Source: CAYJRR01 sp964372275 [NCBI: uncultured bacterium]
GTDB lineage: Bacteria; CAYJRR01
DNA length: 14,275 bases
Direction: 5' to 3'
NCBI GenBank assembly: GCA_964372275.1
Contig: CAYJRR010000116.1
Coordinates: 1-14,275, forward strand
Made by a program: the position numbers and the translations under genes. Numbering within the stretch: position 1 is the stretch's first letter; every line of letters begins with the position of its first letter. The notes under the pieces were generated by a model that was not told the origin of the DNA, did no database searches, and was given only the letters and a program-made list of their open reading frames with translations. This document shows, one piece after another, positions 7,899-14,275 of this stretch.

Positions 7899-7903
7899 AA
7901 CGA

Positions 7904-9250
7904 ATGCGCCCGTTCCGTCGACTCCTGGCACGACTCGCCGCAGCCGTGGCGCCGGCCCTCGCCGTGGCGGCGCCCGCGGCGAAGGCGGACGCCCCGCTCG
8001 AGCTCGGACTCCCCGCGCCGCGCAAGGTCGTCCTCGCCAACGGGTTGCGGGTGATCCTGATGGAGGACCGGTCGGCGCCGGTCGTCGCGGTCCAGGTCTG
8101 GTACCACGTCGGGAGCAAGGACGAGGTCGTCGGGAAGCGGGGCCTGGCGCACCTGTTCGAACACCTCATGTTTCGAGGCACGGCGAAACACGGACCGGGA
8201 GAGTTCGACCGGCGGCTGGACGAGGTCGGCGGGGAGAACAACGCCTTCACCTCGGAGGACGTGACCGCCTACCACGAGACGCTGCCGGCGGAGCACCTTC
8301 CGCTCGCGCTGGCCCTCGAGGCCGACCGCATGCGCGGACTCACGCTGCGCCCCGAGATCGTCGACCGCGAGCGGGAGGTGGTGAAGGAGGAAAAGCGCCT
8401 CCGGCTGGACAACGACCCGATGGGCCGGACCTTTGAGGCGTTCCTCGAGAGCGCCTTCGAGACCCATCCCTACCGATGGACGCCGGCGGGGACGATCGAG
8501 GACCTCGACACCGTGACGACGGAGGAGGCGAAGGCGTTCTACGACCGCTACTACCGCCCGAACAACGCGGTGCTGGTGGTGGTCGGCGCGTTCGATCCCG
8601 ACCGCGCGCTGGAGACGATCGAGCGGGCGTTCGGACCGATCCCGCCGGGACCGAAGGTCGAACGGAAGATCGCGCCGGAGCCGGCGCAGCGCGGCCTGCG
8701 CGAAAAGACGGTGCGACTGGCGACGCAGCTGCCGGTGATGATCGGCGGCTACAAGATCCCGGCGATCTCGCACCCCGACCTTCCCGCGCTGGAGGTGCTC
8801 GGGCGGGTGCTCTCGGTGGGGCAGTCGTCGCGCATGCACCGGAACCTGGTGAAGGGGAAGCGCCTCGCCGTCTTCGCCGGCGGCGACGCCGACGCGCGCG
8901 AGGATCCCGGGCTGTTCCTGGTCTACGCCGGATTCCTCCCCGACCAGAAGCCGGAGGCCGTTCGCGGCGCGCTGCTGGCGGAGGTGGAGCGCGTCGCGTC
9001 GGGGGGGATCGACGCGCGGGAGCTGACGAAGGCGAAGAACCAGCTCGCCGCCGAGCACGTCTTCGGCCTCGACACCGCCGAGGGGAAGGCCGACGAGCTC
9101 GGCGAAGCGGAGCTCCTCCTCGGCGGCTACGAACGCTTTCTCGACGGCCCCAAGCGCTACGACGCCGTCACCGCCGCCGCCGTCCGCGACGCCGCCAGGC
9201 GCTACCTCCGCCGCGAGAATCTCACCCTGGTCACCCTCCTCCCCGAGTGA
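7904..9250 (+). CDS. M16 family zinc metallopeptidase, catalytic subunit
   Basis: The protein has 448 residues from the ATG at 7904, giving a signal peptide (MRPFRRLLARLAAAVAPALA then Ala-rich to about residue 29); a longer in-frame extension covers the upstream gene and is rejected. It belongs to the pitrilysin/mitochondrial-processing-peptidase family (M16B size). The zinc motif is H83-L-F-E86-H87 with the distal glutamate at E162 or E163, the usual 74-75 residues later. About 205-385 form the second M16 domain, with YYRPNNAVLVVVGAFDP typical of the family. The R/Y substrate-binding pair common in M16 C-terminal halves looks absent: the equivalent segment reads KGKRLAVFAG. The partner encoded 2 bp downstream has the opposite pattern. 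The likely role is periplasmic peptide degradation or processing; the substrate is unknown. Confidence 0.93.
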   Translation: MRPFRRLLARLAAAVAPALAVAAPAAKADAPLELGLPAPRKVVLANGLRVILMEDRSAPVVAVQVWYHVGSKDEVVGKRGLAHLFEHLMFRGTAKHGPGEFDRRLDEVGGENNAFTSEDVTAYHETLPAEHLPLALALEADRMRGLTLRPEIVDREREVVKEEKRLRLDNDPMGRTFEAFLESAFETHPYRWTPAGTIEDLDTVTTEEAKAFYDRYYRPNNAVLVVVGAFDPDRALETIERAFGPIPPGPKVERKIAPEPAQRGLREKTVRLATQLPVMIGGYKIPAISHPDLPALEVLGRVLSVGQSSRMHRNLVKGKRLAVFAGGDADAREDPGLFLVYAGFLPDQKPEAVRGALLAEVERVASGGIDARELTKAKNQLAAEHVFGLDTAEGKADELGEAELLLGGYERFLDGPKRYDAVTAAAVRDAARRYLRRENLTLVTLLPE

Positions 9251-9252
9251 CG

Positions 9253-10725
9253 ATGCGCGCGACCGGCCTCGTCCTATTGTCTGCGATCGCGGCGTGCATC
9301 CCGGCGGCGCGCGCGCCGGCCTCCCCGGTGACGGTCGCCTCGATCGAGGCGGACGCCCACGCCCCCACTCCCGTCCCCGAGCCGAACCGCCTCCCCCCGA
9401 TCGTCGAAGAGACCCTCCCGAACGGACTCCGCGTCCTGATCCTCCCGGATCACGAGATCCCGGCGGTGACGATGACCCTGCTCTGGGCGGCCGGCGACGA
9501 AGTCGACACGCCGGAGAAGGCGGGACTGGCGACCCTTGCCGCGGCGCTGCTTCGCCAAGGGACGCGCTCCCGGACGGCGGAGGCGATCGCCGAGGAGATC
9601 GACCGTGTGGGGGGCGACCTGTCGGGCGAGTCGGCGATCGACACCACGCGGCTGACGCTGACGGTGCTCTCGCGCGACGTGGCGAAAGGGCTCGATCTGC
9701 TTTCCGACGTGGCGATCCGGCCCGTCTTTCCGGTCCGCGAGTTGGAGGATCTCCGCCGCCAGGCGGTGGCCCAGGTGAAGCAGGAGCTCGACGATCCGTC
9801 GAGCCTCGCCGCCAAACACGGGCGCGCGCTCCTGTTCGGAAAGGATCACCCCTACGCCGTCTCCGCCACCGAGCGCTCGCTCCGGTCGATCCGCCGTGAG
9901 GACCTTCTCCTCCACTACCGGACCCACCTCCGTCCCGACAACGCCTACCTGGCGATCGCCGGAGACGTCGACCCCGCGGCGTTGGCCGGTCCCGTCCGCC
10001 TCGCGTTCGGCGCCTGGGCGAGCCCGTCCCCCCGCGGCGGTCCGGCCGCCCCGACCCGCACCGAGGCGGCGCCCGATCCGGTCGCGCGCCGGATCGTGCG
10101 CCTGGTCGACAAGCCCGACCTGACGCAGTCGACGATCCGGATCTCGATGCCGGGGATCGAGCGGAGCTCGTCCGACTACCACGCGGCGAGGCTGATGAAC
10201 TTCGTCCTCGGAGGCGGCTCGTTCTCCAGCCGCCTCGTGCGCGTCGTGCGCGCCGACGAAGGGAAGACCTACGGCATCGGCTCCGGCTTTCGTGTCCACC
10301 GGCGGAAGGGGGAGATGGCGATCTCGACCACGACGCGCTCGGCGGAGACGGTGGCGACGCTCGACCTGGTGCTGCGCGAGATCGACCGGATGCGCCGCGC
10401 GGGGTCGGGCGTGACGCCCGCGGAGCTCCGCCTGGCCCAATCGAACCTGATCGGCTCCTATCCGATGCAGTTCGAGACGGCGGCGGACGTCGTCGGCAAG
10501 CTGCTTTCCGCCCGGGTCTTCGGACTGCCGCTGGAGGAGGTGACGGAGCAGAGGCGCCTTCTCGCGGCGGTGACGTTGGAGGAGGTCGACGCCGCGGCGA
10601 AGCGCTACCTCGATCCCGACCGGGCGACGATCGTGGTGGTGGGGAACGCCTCCGCGATTCGGGCTCCGCTCGAATCGCGCTTCGGCGAGATCGAGGTGGT
10701 CCACTACCTGGAGGCGGGCGAATAG
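9253..10725 (+). CDS. M16 family protein, non-catalytic partner, probable lipoprotein
   Basis: The protein has 490 residues. MRATGLVLLSAIAAC gives a lipobox I12-A13-A14-C15, so it is likely lipid-anchored, although a type I signal ending near ARA cannot be ruled out. The M16 fold is clear (LPNGLRVLILPDHEIPAVTM at about 55-74; a second domain from about 220). Aligning GLATLAAALLRQGT (91-104) with GLAHLFEHLMFRGT of the upstream protein shows all three motif residues replaced: H to T94, E to A97, H to A98. It should not bind catalytic zinc. The C-terminal half keeps an R-x-V-R-A-D-E-G-K-T-Y segment (Y340), the R/Y pair seen in the non-metal halves of bacterial M16 heterodimers. The start lies 2 bp after the catalytic gene's stop and has no clear SD, so translational coupling is likely. 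Confidence 0.92.
   Translation: MRATGLVLLSAIAACIPAARAPASPVTVASIEADAHAPTPVPEPNRLPPIVEETLPNGLRVLILPDHEIPAVTMTLLWAAGDEVDTPEKAGLATLAAALLRQGTRSRTAEAIAEEIDRVGGDLSGESAIDTTRLTLTVLSRDVAKGLDLLSDVAIRPVFPVRELEDLRRQAVAQVKQELDDPSSLAAKHGRALLFGKDHPYAVSATERSLRSIRREDLLLHYRTHLRPDNAYLAIAGDVDPAALAGPVRLAFGAWASPSPRGGPAAPTRTEAAPDPVARRIVRLVDKPDLTQSTIRISMPGIERSSSDYHAARLMNFVLGGGSFSSRLVRVVRADEGKTYGIGSGFRVHRRKGEMAISTTTRSAETVATLDLVLREIDRMRRAGSGVTPAELRLAQSNLIGSYPMQFETAADVVGKLLSARVFGLPLEEVTEQRRLLAAVTLEEVDAAAKRYLDPDRATIVVVGNASAIRAPLESRFGEIEVVHYLEAGE
10710..10714 (+). promoter_or_regulatory. Ribosome binding site for tmk
   Basis: GGAGG lies eleven bases before the ATG at 10726, inside the end of the preceding M16 gene. The spacing is slightly long, and the TAG-ATG junction makes coupled re-initiation likely. 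Confidence 0.5.
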
Positions 10726-11367
10726 ATGCCGAGGGGACGGTTCATCACCTTCGAGGGGATCGAAGGGTGCGGAAAGTCGACGCAGGCCCTGGGTCTCAAG
10801 GCGGCGCTCGAGAAGGCGGGACGCACGGTCGTCCTCACCCGGGAACCGGGAGGAACGCCGCTGGGAGCGAAGATGCGCGCCCTTCTGCTCGACGCCGCGA
10901 ACGGACGGCTCGTGCCGCTCGCCGAGCTCCTCCTCTACGAGGCCGACCGCGCGCAACACGTCGACGAGGTGATCCGCCCGGCGCTCGAGGCCGGGACGAT
11001 CGTCCTCTGCGACCGCTTCGCCGACGCCTCGACCGCCTACCAGGGGGCGGCCCGCGGCGTGCCGACGGCGACGGTCGAGGCGCTGAACCGGATCGCGACC
11101 GGCGGGCTGGTCCCCGACCTGACGATCCTCCTCGACATGCCGGCCGAGCGCGCCCTTGAGCGGGCGCACGCGCGCGCGGCGGCGCAGGGGGAACGGCCCG
11201 ACCGGTTCGAGCGCGAATCGCCGGAGTTCCACCGCGCGGTGCGCGCGCGCTACCTCGAGCTGGCGGCGAGCCACCCCGGCCGCTTCGCGCGCATCGCCGC
11301 CGACCGTACCCCCGACGAGGTGGCGCGCGACGTCCTGGACGTGGTGAGCTCGCGGCTCGAAAGGTAA
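10726..11367 (+). CDS. tmk: Thymidylate kinase
   Basis: This enzyme phosphorylates dTMP to dTDP with ATP in dTTP synthesis, in the cytoplasm. The protein has 213 residues, normal for the family. The P-loop is G11-IEGC-G16-K17-S18-T19 in FEGIEGCGKST; TREPGG follows at about 38-43, and the dTMP-site C95-D96-R97-F with ASTAYQG at about 101-107. A basic LID region is at about 146-163 (RAHARAAAQGERPDRFERE). The P-loop has Glu and no Arg, the Escherichia coli-like (type II) arrangement with basic LID residues. The ATG abuts the TAG of the M16 partner gene and holB follows after 13 bp; the tmk-holB neighbourhood is common in bacteria. Identity is secure. Confidence 0.97.
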   Translation: MPRGRFITFEGIEGCGKSTQALGLKAALEKAGRTVVLTREPGGTPLGAKMRALLLDAANGRLVPLAELLLYEADRAQHVDEVIRPALEAGTIVLCDRFADASTAYQGAARGVPTATVEALNRIATGGLVPDLTILLDMPAERALERAHARAAAQGERPDRFERESPEFHRAVRARYLELAASHPGRFARIAADRTPDEVARDVLDVVSSRLER

Positions 11368-11380
11368 AAGACCCTCTCCG

Positions 11381-12484
11381 ATGGCCCGACCAAACGCCGC
11401 CCCCGCCCGTCGCGCATTGTTCCGGCTCGCCGACCTCGAGGGGCAGGACCCGGCGAAAGCGACGATCCAGTCGGCGCTGAAGGCGGGCCGGATCCCGAGC
11501 GCCTGGCTGTTCACCGGTCCGACCGGCGTCGGCCGGGCCGGCAGCGCCCTGGCGGTCGCGGCGGCGGCGAACTGTCTCGCCGGCGTCGACGCGGGGGGCG
11601 GCCTGTTCGGCGCGGAGCCGCCGGTCGAGGCCACGCCGCGCGAGGACGCGTGCGGCGCGTGTCCGTCGTGCCGCAAGGTGGCCCAAGGGAACCATCCCGA
11701 CGTGCGCGTGGTGTGCGTCCCGGAGGAGAAGCGGCAGATCCCGATCGAGGCGGTCCGGGAGGCGATCGGCGAGCTCGCCTTCCGCCCCTACGAGGGACGG
11801 CGCCGCTTCGTGATCGTCGACGGCGCCGAGCACCTCACGCCGCAGGCGTCGAACGCGCTGCTCAAATCGCTCGAAGAGCCACCGTCCCACTCCGGCTGGA
11901 TCCTGATCGCGGAAGCCCCGAGCCGCCTGCTGCCGACGGTCGTCAGCCGCTGCCGGGTGGTGCGCTTCGGCGCGATCCCGGCGGAGGTCGCCGCGCGCGT
12001 CCTGGCGCGCCAGACGTCGATCCCGGCCGACGAGGCGCGTGTGCGGGCGGCGCTCCTCGGCGGTTCGATCGGACGCGCGCTCGGGGAGGAGTCGGCGCGC
12101 TACGCGCGCGAATCGCGCGCCGCCGCGATCGACGGCGCCCTGGAGGCGGTACGCGGCGGCGGCGGGAAGATCGTCGACGTCGCCGAGGAGTGGGTTCAGG
12201 CCGCCAAGAGCGAGGAGCTCCCGGTCGAGACGTTGATCGAGCACCTCGCCGGCTGGCTCCGCGATGTCGCCGTGCGCCGCGCGACGCCCGGCGAGCGGGA
12301 CCTCCCGCTCCTCAATTCCGATCTCGCCGACCGGGTCGAGGCGCTCTCCGCCAAGGCCGATCCGCGCCGGATCGCGCGCGCGTTCGACGCCGTCCGCCGC
12401 TGCGCGCGGGACCTCGAGGGGAACGTCAACGAGAAGCTCGCGCTGGAGACGATGCTGCTCGCCCTGCGAAGGGAGCTCGCGTGA
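11381..12484 (+). CDS. holB: DNA polymerase III subunit delta' (clamp loader)
   Basis: The protein has 367 residues, an AAA+ clamp-loader subunit of delta'/gamma-tau type; with tmk immediately upstream, holB is the best call. The Walker A region reads G46-PTGVG-R52-A53 in place of GxxGxGK[ST], so the P-loop lysine is replaced by Arg and the Ser/Thr by Ala: ATP hydrolysis is unlikely, as in Escherichia coli delta', which also has a degenerate loop. A four-cysteine zinc module follows (C65, C91, C94, C97). HPDVRVV and a Walker B-like VIVDGAE lead to LEEPP and the sensor-1 SRC motif S189-R190-C191, the delta' arginine finger. C-terminal helices form the collar region. The start has only a weak SD; the stop overlaps the metG GTG by four bases. 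Confidence 0.93.
   Translation: MARPNAAPARRALFRLADLEGQDPAKATIQSALKAGRIPSAWLFTGPTGVGRAGSALAVAAAANCLAGVDAGGGLFGAEPPVEATPREDACGACPSCRKVAQGNHPDVRVVCVPEEKRQIPIEAVREAIGELAFRPYEGRRRFVIVDGAEHLTPQASNALLKSLEEPPSHSGWILIAEAPSRLLPTVVSRCRVVRFGAIPAEVAARVLARQTSIPADEARVRAALLGGSIGRALGEESARYARESRAAAIDGALEAVRGGGGKIVDVAEEWVQAAKSEELPVETLIEHLAGWLRDVAVRRATPGERDLPLLNSDLADRVEALSAKADPRRIARAFDAVRRCARDLEGNVNEKLALETMLLALRRELA
12469..12475 (+). promoter_or_regulatory. Ribosome binding site for metG
   Basis: AAGGGAG lies five bases before the GTG at 12481, inside the holB 3' end. It supports the GTG start, which otherwise has no nearby ATG in frame matching the conserved N-terminus. Confidence 0.7.
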
Positions 12485-14043
12485 GGAAGAGGTTCTACGT
12501 CACCACCGCGATCGACTACGTCAATTCGACGCCGCACCTGGGGACCGCCTACGAGAAGGTGACCGCCGACGTCATCGCCCGTTACAAGCGGCTGGCGGGC
12601 TACGAGACCTGGTTCCTGATGGGGAACGACGAGCACTCGCAGAACGTCGCCCGGCGCGCGGCGGCCGAAGGGGTCTCGCCGCTCGCCTGGTGCGATCGGA
12701 TGGAGGGGGCCTTCCGCGAGCGTTGGGCCGCGCTCGACGTCTCCTTCAACGACTTCATCCGCACCTCGCAGCCGCGCCACCACCGCGCCGTCGCCGCGCT
12801 CTTCGACGCCGTGCGACGGAAGAACCCCGACGACATCTTCGACGGGTTCTACGAAGGGTTCTATTGCGTCGGCTGCGAGTCGTTCAAACAGGAGAAGGAC
12901 CTGGTCGACGGCCTTTGTCCGGTGCACAAGACCAACCCCGACTGGATCAAGGAAAAGAACCACTTCTTCCGCCTCTCGCGCTACCGCGACCGGCTGCTCG
13001 ATCACGTGGAGGCGAACCCCTCGTTCATCCAGCCGGAGGTGCGCCGCAACGAGGTGCGCAACGTCCTGCAGGAAGGGCTGCAGGACATCTCCATCTCCCG
13101 CCCGAAGAAGGCCCTCTCCTGGGGGATTCCGGTGCCGTTCGACCCGGAGAGCGTGGTCTGGGTGTGGTTCGACGCGCTCACCAACTACGTCTCCGCCGTC
13201 GGCTACGGACAGGACGAGGAGACCTTCCGGCGGTGGTGGCCGGCCGACCTGCACGTGGTGGGAAAGGACATCACGCGGTTCCACTGCATCATCTGGCCGG
13301 CGATGTTGATGTCGGCCGGGGTGGAGCTGCCGAAGACCGTCTTCGGACACGGCTGGGTCTCGTTCCGCGGCGAGCGGCTCTCCAAATCGCTCGGCAACGT
13401 CGTCGACCCGCTCGACGCCGTCGCCAGGCACGGCCCCGATCCGCTGCGCCTCTATCTGGTGCGCGAGATCCCCTACGGCGGCGACGGCGACTTCACCTGG
13501 GAGCGATTCGAGGAGCGCTACAACGCCGACCTGGCGAACAACTGGGGAAACCTGGTTTCGCGGGTGGCGACGATGGCGGGGAAGTTCCGTGAAGGCCGGC
13601 TCGCGGTGCCGGCGGGCCCGCCGTCCCGCTTGGAGGCCGCCGCCCGGGAGTCGGTCGCGGCGTACGTCGAAGCGATGGACCGGTTCGCGCTGCACGAAGC
13701 GGCCGCCGCCGTCTTCCGCCTGATCGACGCCGCAAACCTCTTCCTGCAGGAGAGCGCGCCGTGGGCGCTGGCCAAGGACGCGGCGAAGGCGGCCGAGCTC
13801 GACCGCGTGCTCTACGACGCGGCCGAGGCGGTGCGGATCGCAGCGATCCTGCTCCTCCCGATCACGCCACGCGCCAGCGCGGAGACGCTCCGGCGTTTCG
13901 GCCTCACGGCGCCGGCGTCGGAGGTCCGCCTCGAGCGGGCGACGTTCGGAAACGCGGGTCCCCTCACGCTCTCGGCCGGCGACCCCCTCTTCCCCCGGCT
14001 CGAGCCGGGGGGCAGCAAGGTGCCCAAGGGCCGTGGCGCGTAG
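12481..14043 (+). CDS. metG: Methionyl-tRNA synthetase (short form)
   Basis: This enzyme charges tRNA-Met with methionine. The protein has 520 residues from a GTG that overlaps the holB stop as GTGA. The N-terminal MRKRFYVTTAIDYVNSTPHL starts the Rossmann catalytic domain; the HIGH motif is the variant H19-L-G-T. NDEHSQ and a single zinc knuckle C129, C132, C146, H149 follow. SWGIPVP and WFDALTNY are conserved catalytic-core elements, and the KMSKS loop is R299-L300-S301-K302-S303. An alpha-helical anticodon-binding domain begins near 345. It lacks the C-terminal tRNA-binding (EMAP/Trbp111-like) appendage found in longer MetRS; the last ten residues are Gly/Lys-rich. The protein is complete for the short class. 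It is the last gene of the tmk-holB-metG run; a 46-bp gap follows. Confidence 0.97.
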   Translation: MRKRFYVTTAIDYVNSTPHLGTAYEKVTADVIARYKRLAGYETWFLMGNDEHSQNVARRAAAEGVSPLAWCDRMEGAFRERWAALDVSFNDFIRTSQPRHHRAVAALFDAVRRKNPDDIFDGFYEGFYCVGCESFKQEKDLVDGLCPVHKTNPDWIKEKNHFFRLSRYRDRLLDHVEANPSFIQPEVRRNEVRNVLQEGLQDISISRPKKALSWGIPVPFDPESVVWVWFDALTNYVSAVGYGQDEETFRRWWPADLHVVGKDITRFHCIIWPAMLMSAGVELPKTVFGHGWVSFRGERLSKSLGNVVDPLDAVARHGPDPLRLYLVREIPYGGDGDFTWERFEERYNADLANNWGNLVSRVATMAGKFREGRLAVPAGPPSRLEAAARESVAAYVEAMDRFALHEAAAAVFRLIDAANLFLQESAPWALAKDAAKAAELDRVLYDAAEAVRIAAILLLPITPRASAETLRRFGLTAPASEVRLERATFGNAGPLTLSAGDPLFPRLEPGGSKVPKGRGA

Positions 14044-14071
14044 GCGCCGGCCGGGTCGGATCGGGCGTCGT

Positions 14072-14088
14072 CCGGGATCGGATCCCGG
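14072..14088. repeat. Perfect inverted repeat immediately before a lipoprotein start
   Basis: CCGGGATC, one G, then GATCCCGG: eight-base arms around a single central base, ending one base before the ATG at 14090. It could be an operator, or in RNA a hairpin (six-pair stem, five-base loop) covering the region where an SD should be. There is no T-tract, so a metG terminator is not supported. Confidence 0.5.
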
Positions 14089-14089
14089 C

Positions 14090-14275
14090 ATGCGCGCCCG
14101 GGTCGGAACGGTGGGTCTCTCGGTGGCCGTCCTCCTCGCCGCCTGCCTGCCCGAGCGCGACAACCCCTCCGATCCGCTGAACGCGCCCCGCATCGGCGGC
14201 ACGTTGGTCGACTACACCCCGGCGGACGGGGCCCCTTGTCCCCCGATCGTGCCCGAGGACGCGGCGGCGACCGAG
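14090..14275 (+). CDS. Lipoprotein, N-terminal part (3' end outside window)
   Basis: An open frame of 62 codons reaches the right edge without a stop. MRARVGTVGLSVAVLLAAC is a good lipoprotein signal: a basic start, a hydrophobic run and lipobox L16/A17/A18/C19. The mature part begins LPERDNPSDPLNAPRIGGTL, a Cys-then-DNP/DPL pattern I associate with exported beta-rich lipoproteins in delta-like genomes, although that is an impression and not a family assignment. A Cys-Pro-Pro follows in a proline-rich stretch. The start is 46 bp after metG and lacks a visible SD because the inverted repeat occupies that position. No function can be assigned from this fragment. Confidence 0.7.
   Translation, partial: MRARVGTVGLSVAVLLAACLPERDNPSDPLNAPRIGGTLVDYTPADGAPCPPIVPEDAAATE

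Noticed and set aside
7517-7903. An N-terminal extension of the first M16 gene.
   Set aside because: It overlaps the lipoprotein gene in another frame and is Arg-rich; the ATG at 7904 starts a clean signal peptide.
9274-11676. An 800-codon open frame on the minus strand opposite the second M16 gene, tmk and the start of holB.
   Set aside because: It lies antisense to well-identified genes and has low-complexity Arg-rich composition.
14044-14089. A rho-independent terminator after metG.
   Set aside because: The inverted repeat is present but is followed by ATGCGCGCC and no run of T.

Overview
The window is about 14.3 kb of very GC-rich bacterial DNA, densely coded: the largest gap between genes is about 47 bases and no stretch over 300 bases lacks a gene. 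It suggests a Gram-negative, diderm bacterium of the Myxococcota/deltaproteobacterial kind or a related lineage known mainly from metagenomes. The grounds are high G+C, many lipoprotein signal peptides, PEGA domains, FG-GAP propeller proteins, Asp/Ala/Val-rich linkers and proteins with outer-membrane-type C-termini. This placement is inference; no rRNA or other phylogenetic anchor is present, apart from the markers tmk, holB and metG.

Layout. (1) Positions 2-502 (+) are the 3' end of a gene whose start lies outside the window; it has an Ala/Pro-rich linker followed by a PEGA domain, as in the tails of myxobacterial-type Ser/Thr kinases. (2) Positions 534-7065 (-) hold a four-gene envelope cluster, transcribed right to left: a small exported protein with a C-terminal Phe; a PEGA plus probable outer-membrane barrel protein; and two tandem paralogous lipoproteins, each with an Fn3-like domain, a seven-repeat FG-GAP beta-propeller and a Cys-pair C-terminal domain. 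(3) A 47-bp divergent intergenic region (7066-7112) separates this from (4) a + strand run: a lipoprotein, an M16 metallopeptidase with HxxEH, a second M16 family protein that has lost HxxEH, thymidylate kinase (tmk), DNA polymerase III delta' (holB) and methionyl-tRNA synthetase (metG). (5) After a short gap holding a perfect inverted repeat, another lipoprotein gene begins at 14090 and runs off the right edge.

How the genes may work together. The minus-strand cluster looks like a surface assembly: one or two outer-membrane-embedded proteins plus two surface or periplasmic propellers. Its function is not known to me. The plus-strand run joins a probable heterodimeric envelope protease (catalytic subunit plus inactive, possibly lipid-anchored partner) to housekeeping replication and translation genes. 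The tmk-holB-metG order is familiar from several phyla, but the ricT/PSP1 gene often found between holB and metG is missing.

The most interesting parts are the FG-GAP/PEGA-barrel cluster and the complementary M16 pair. No CRISPR array, mobile element, tRNA or rRNA was seen.
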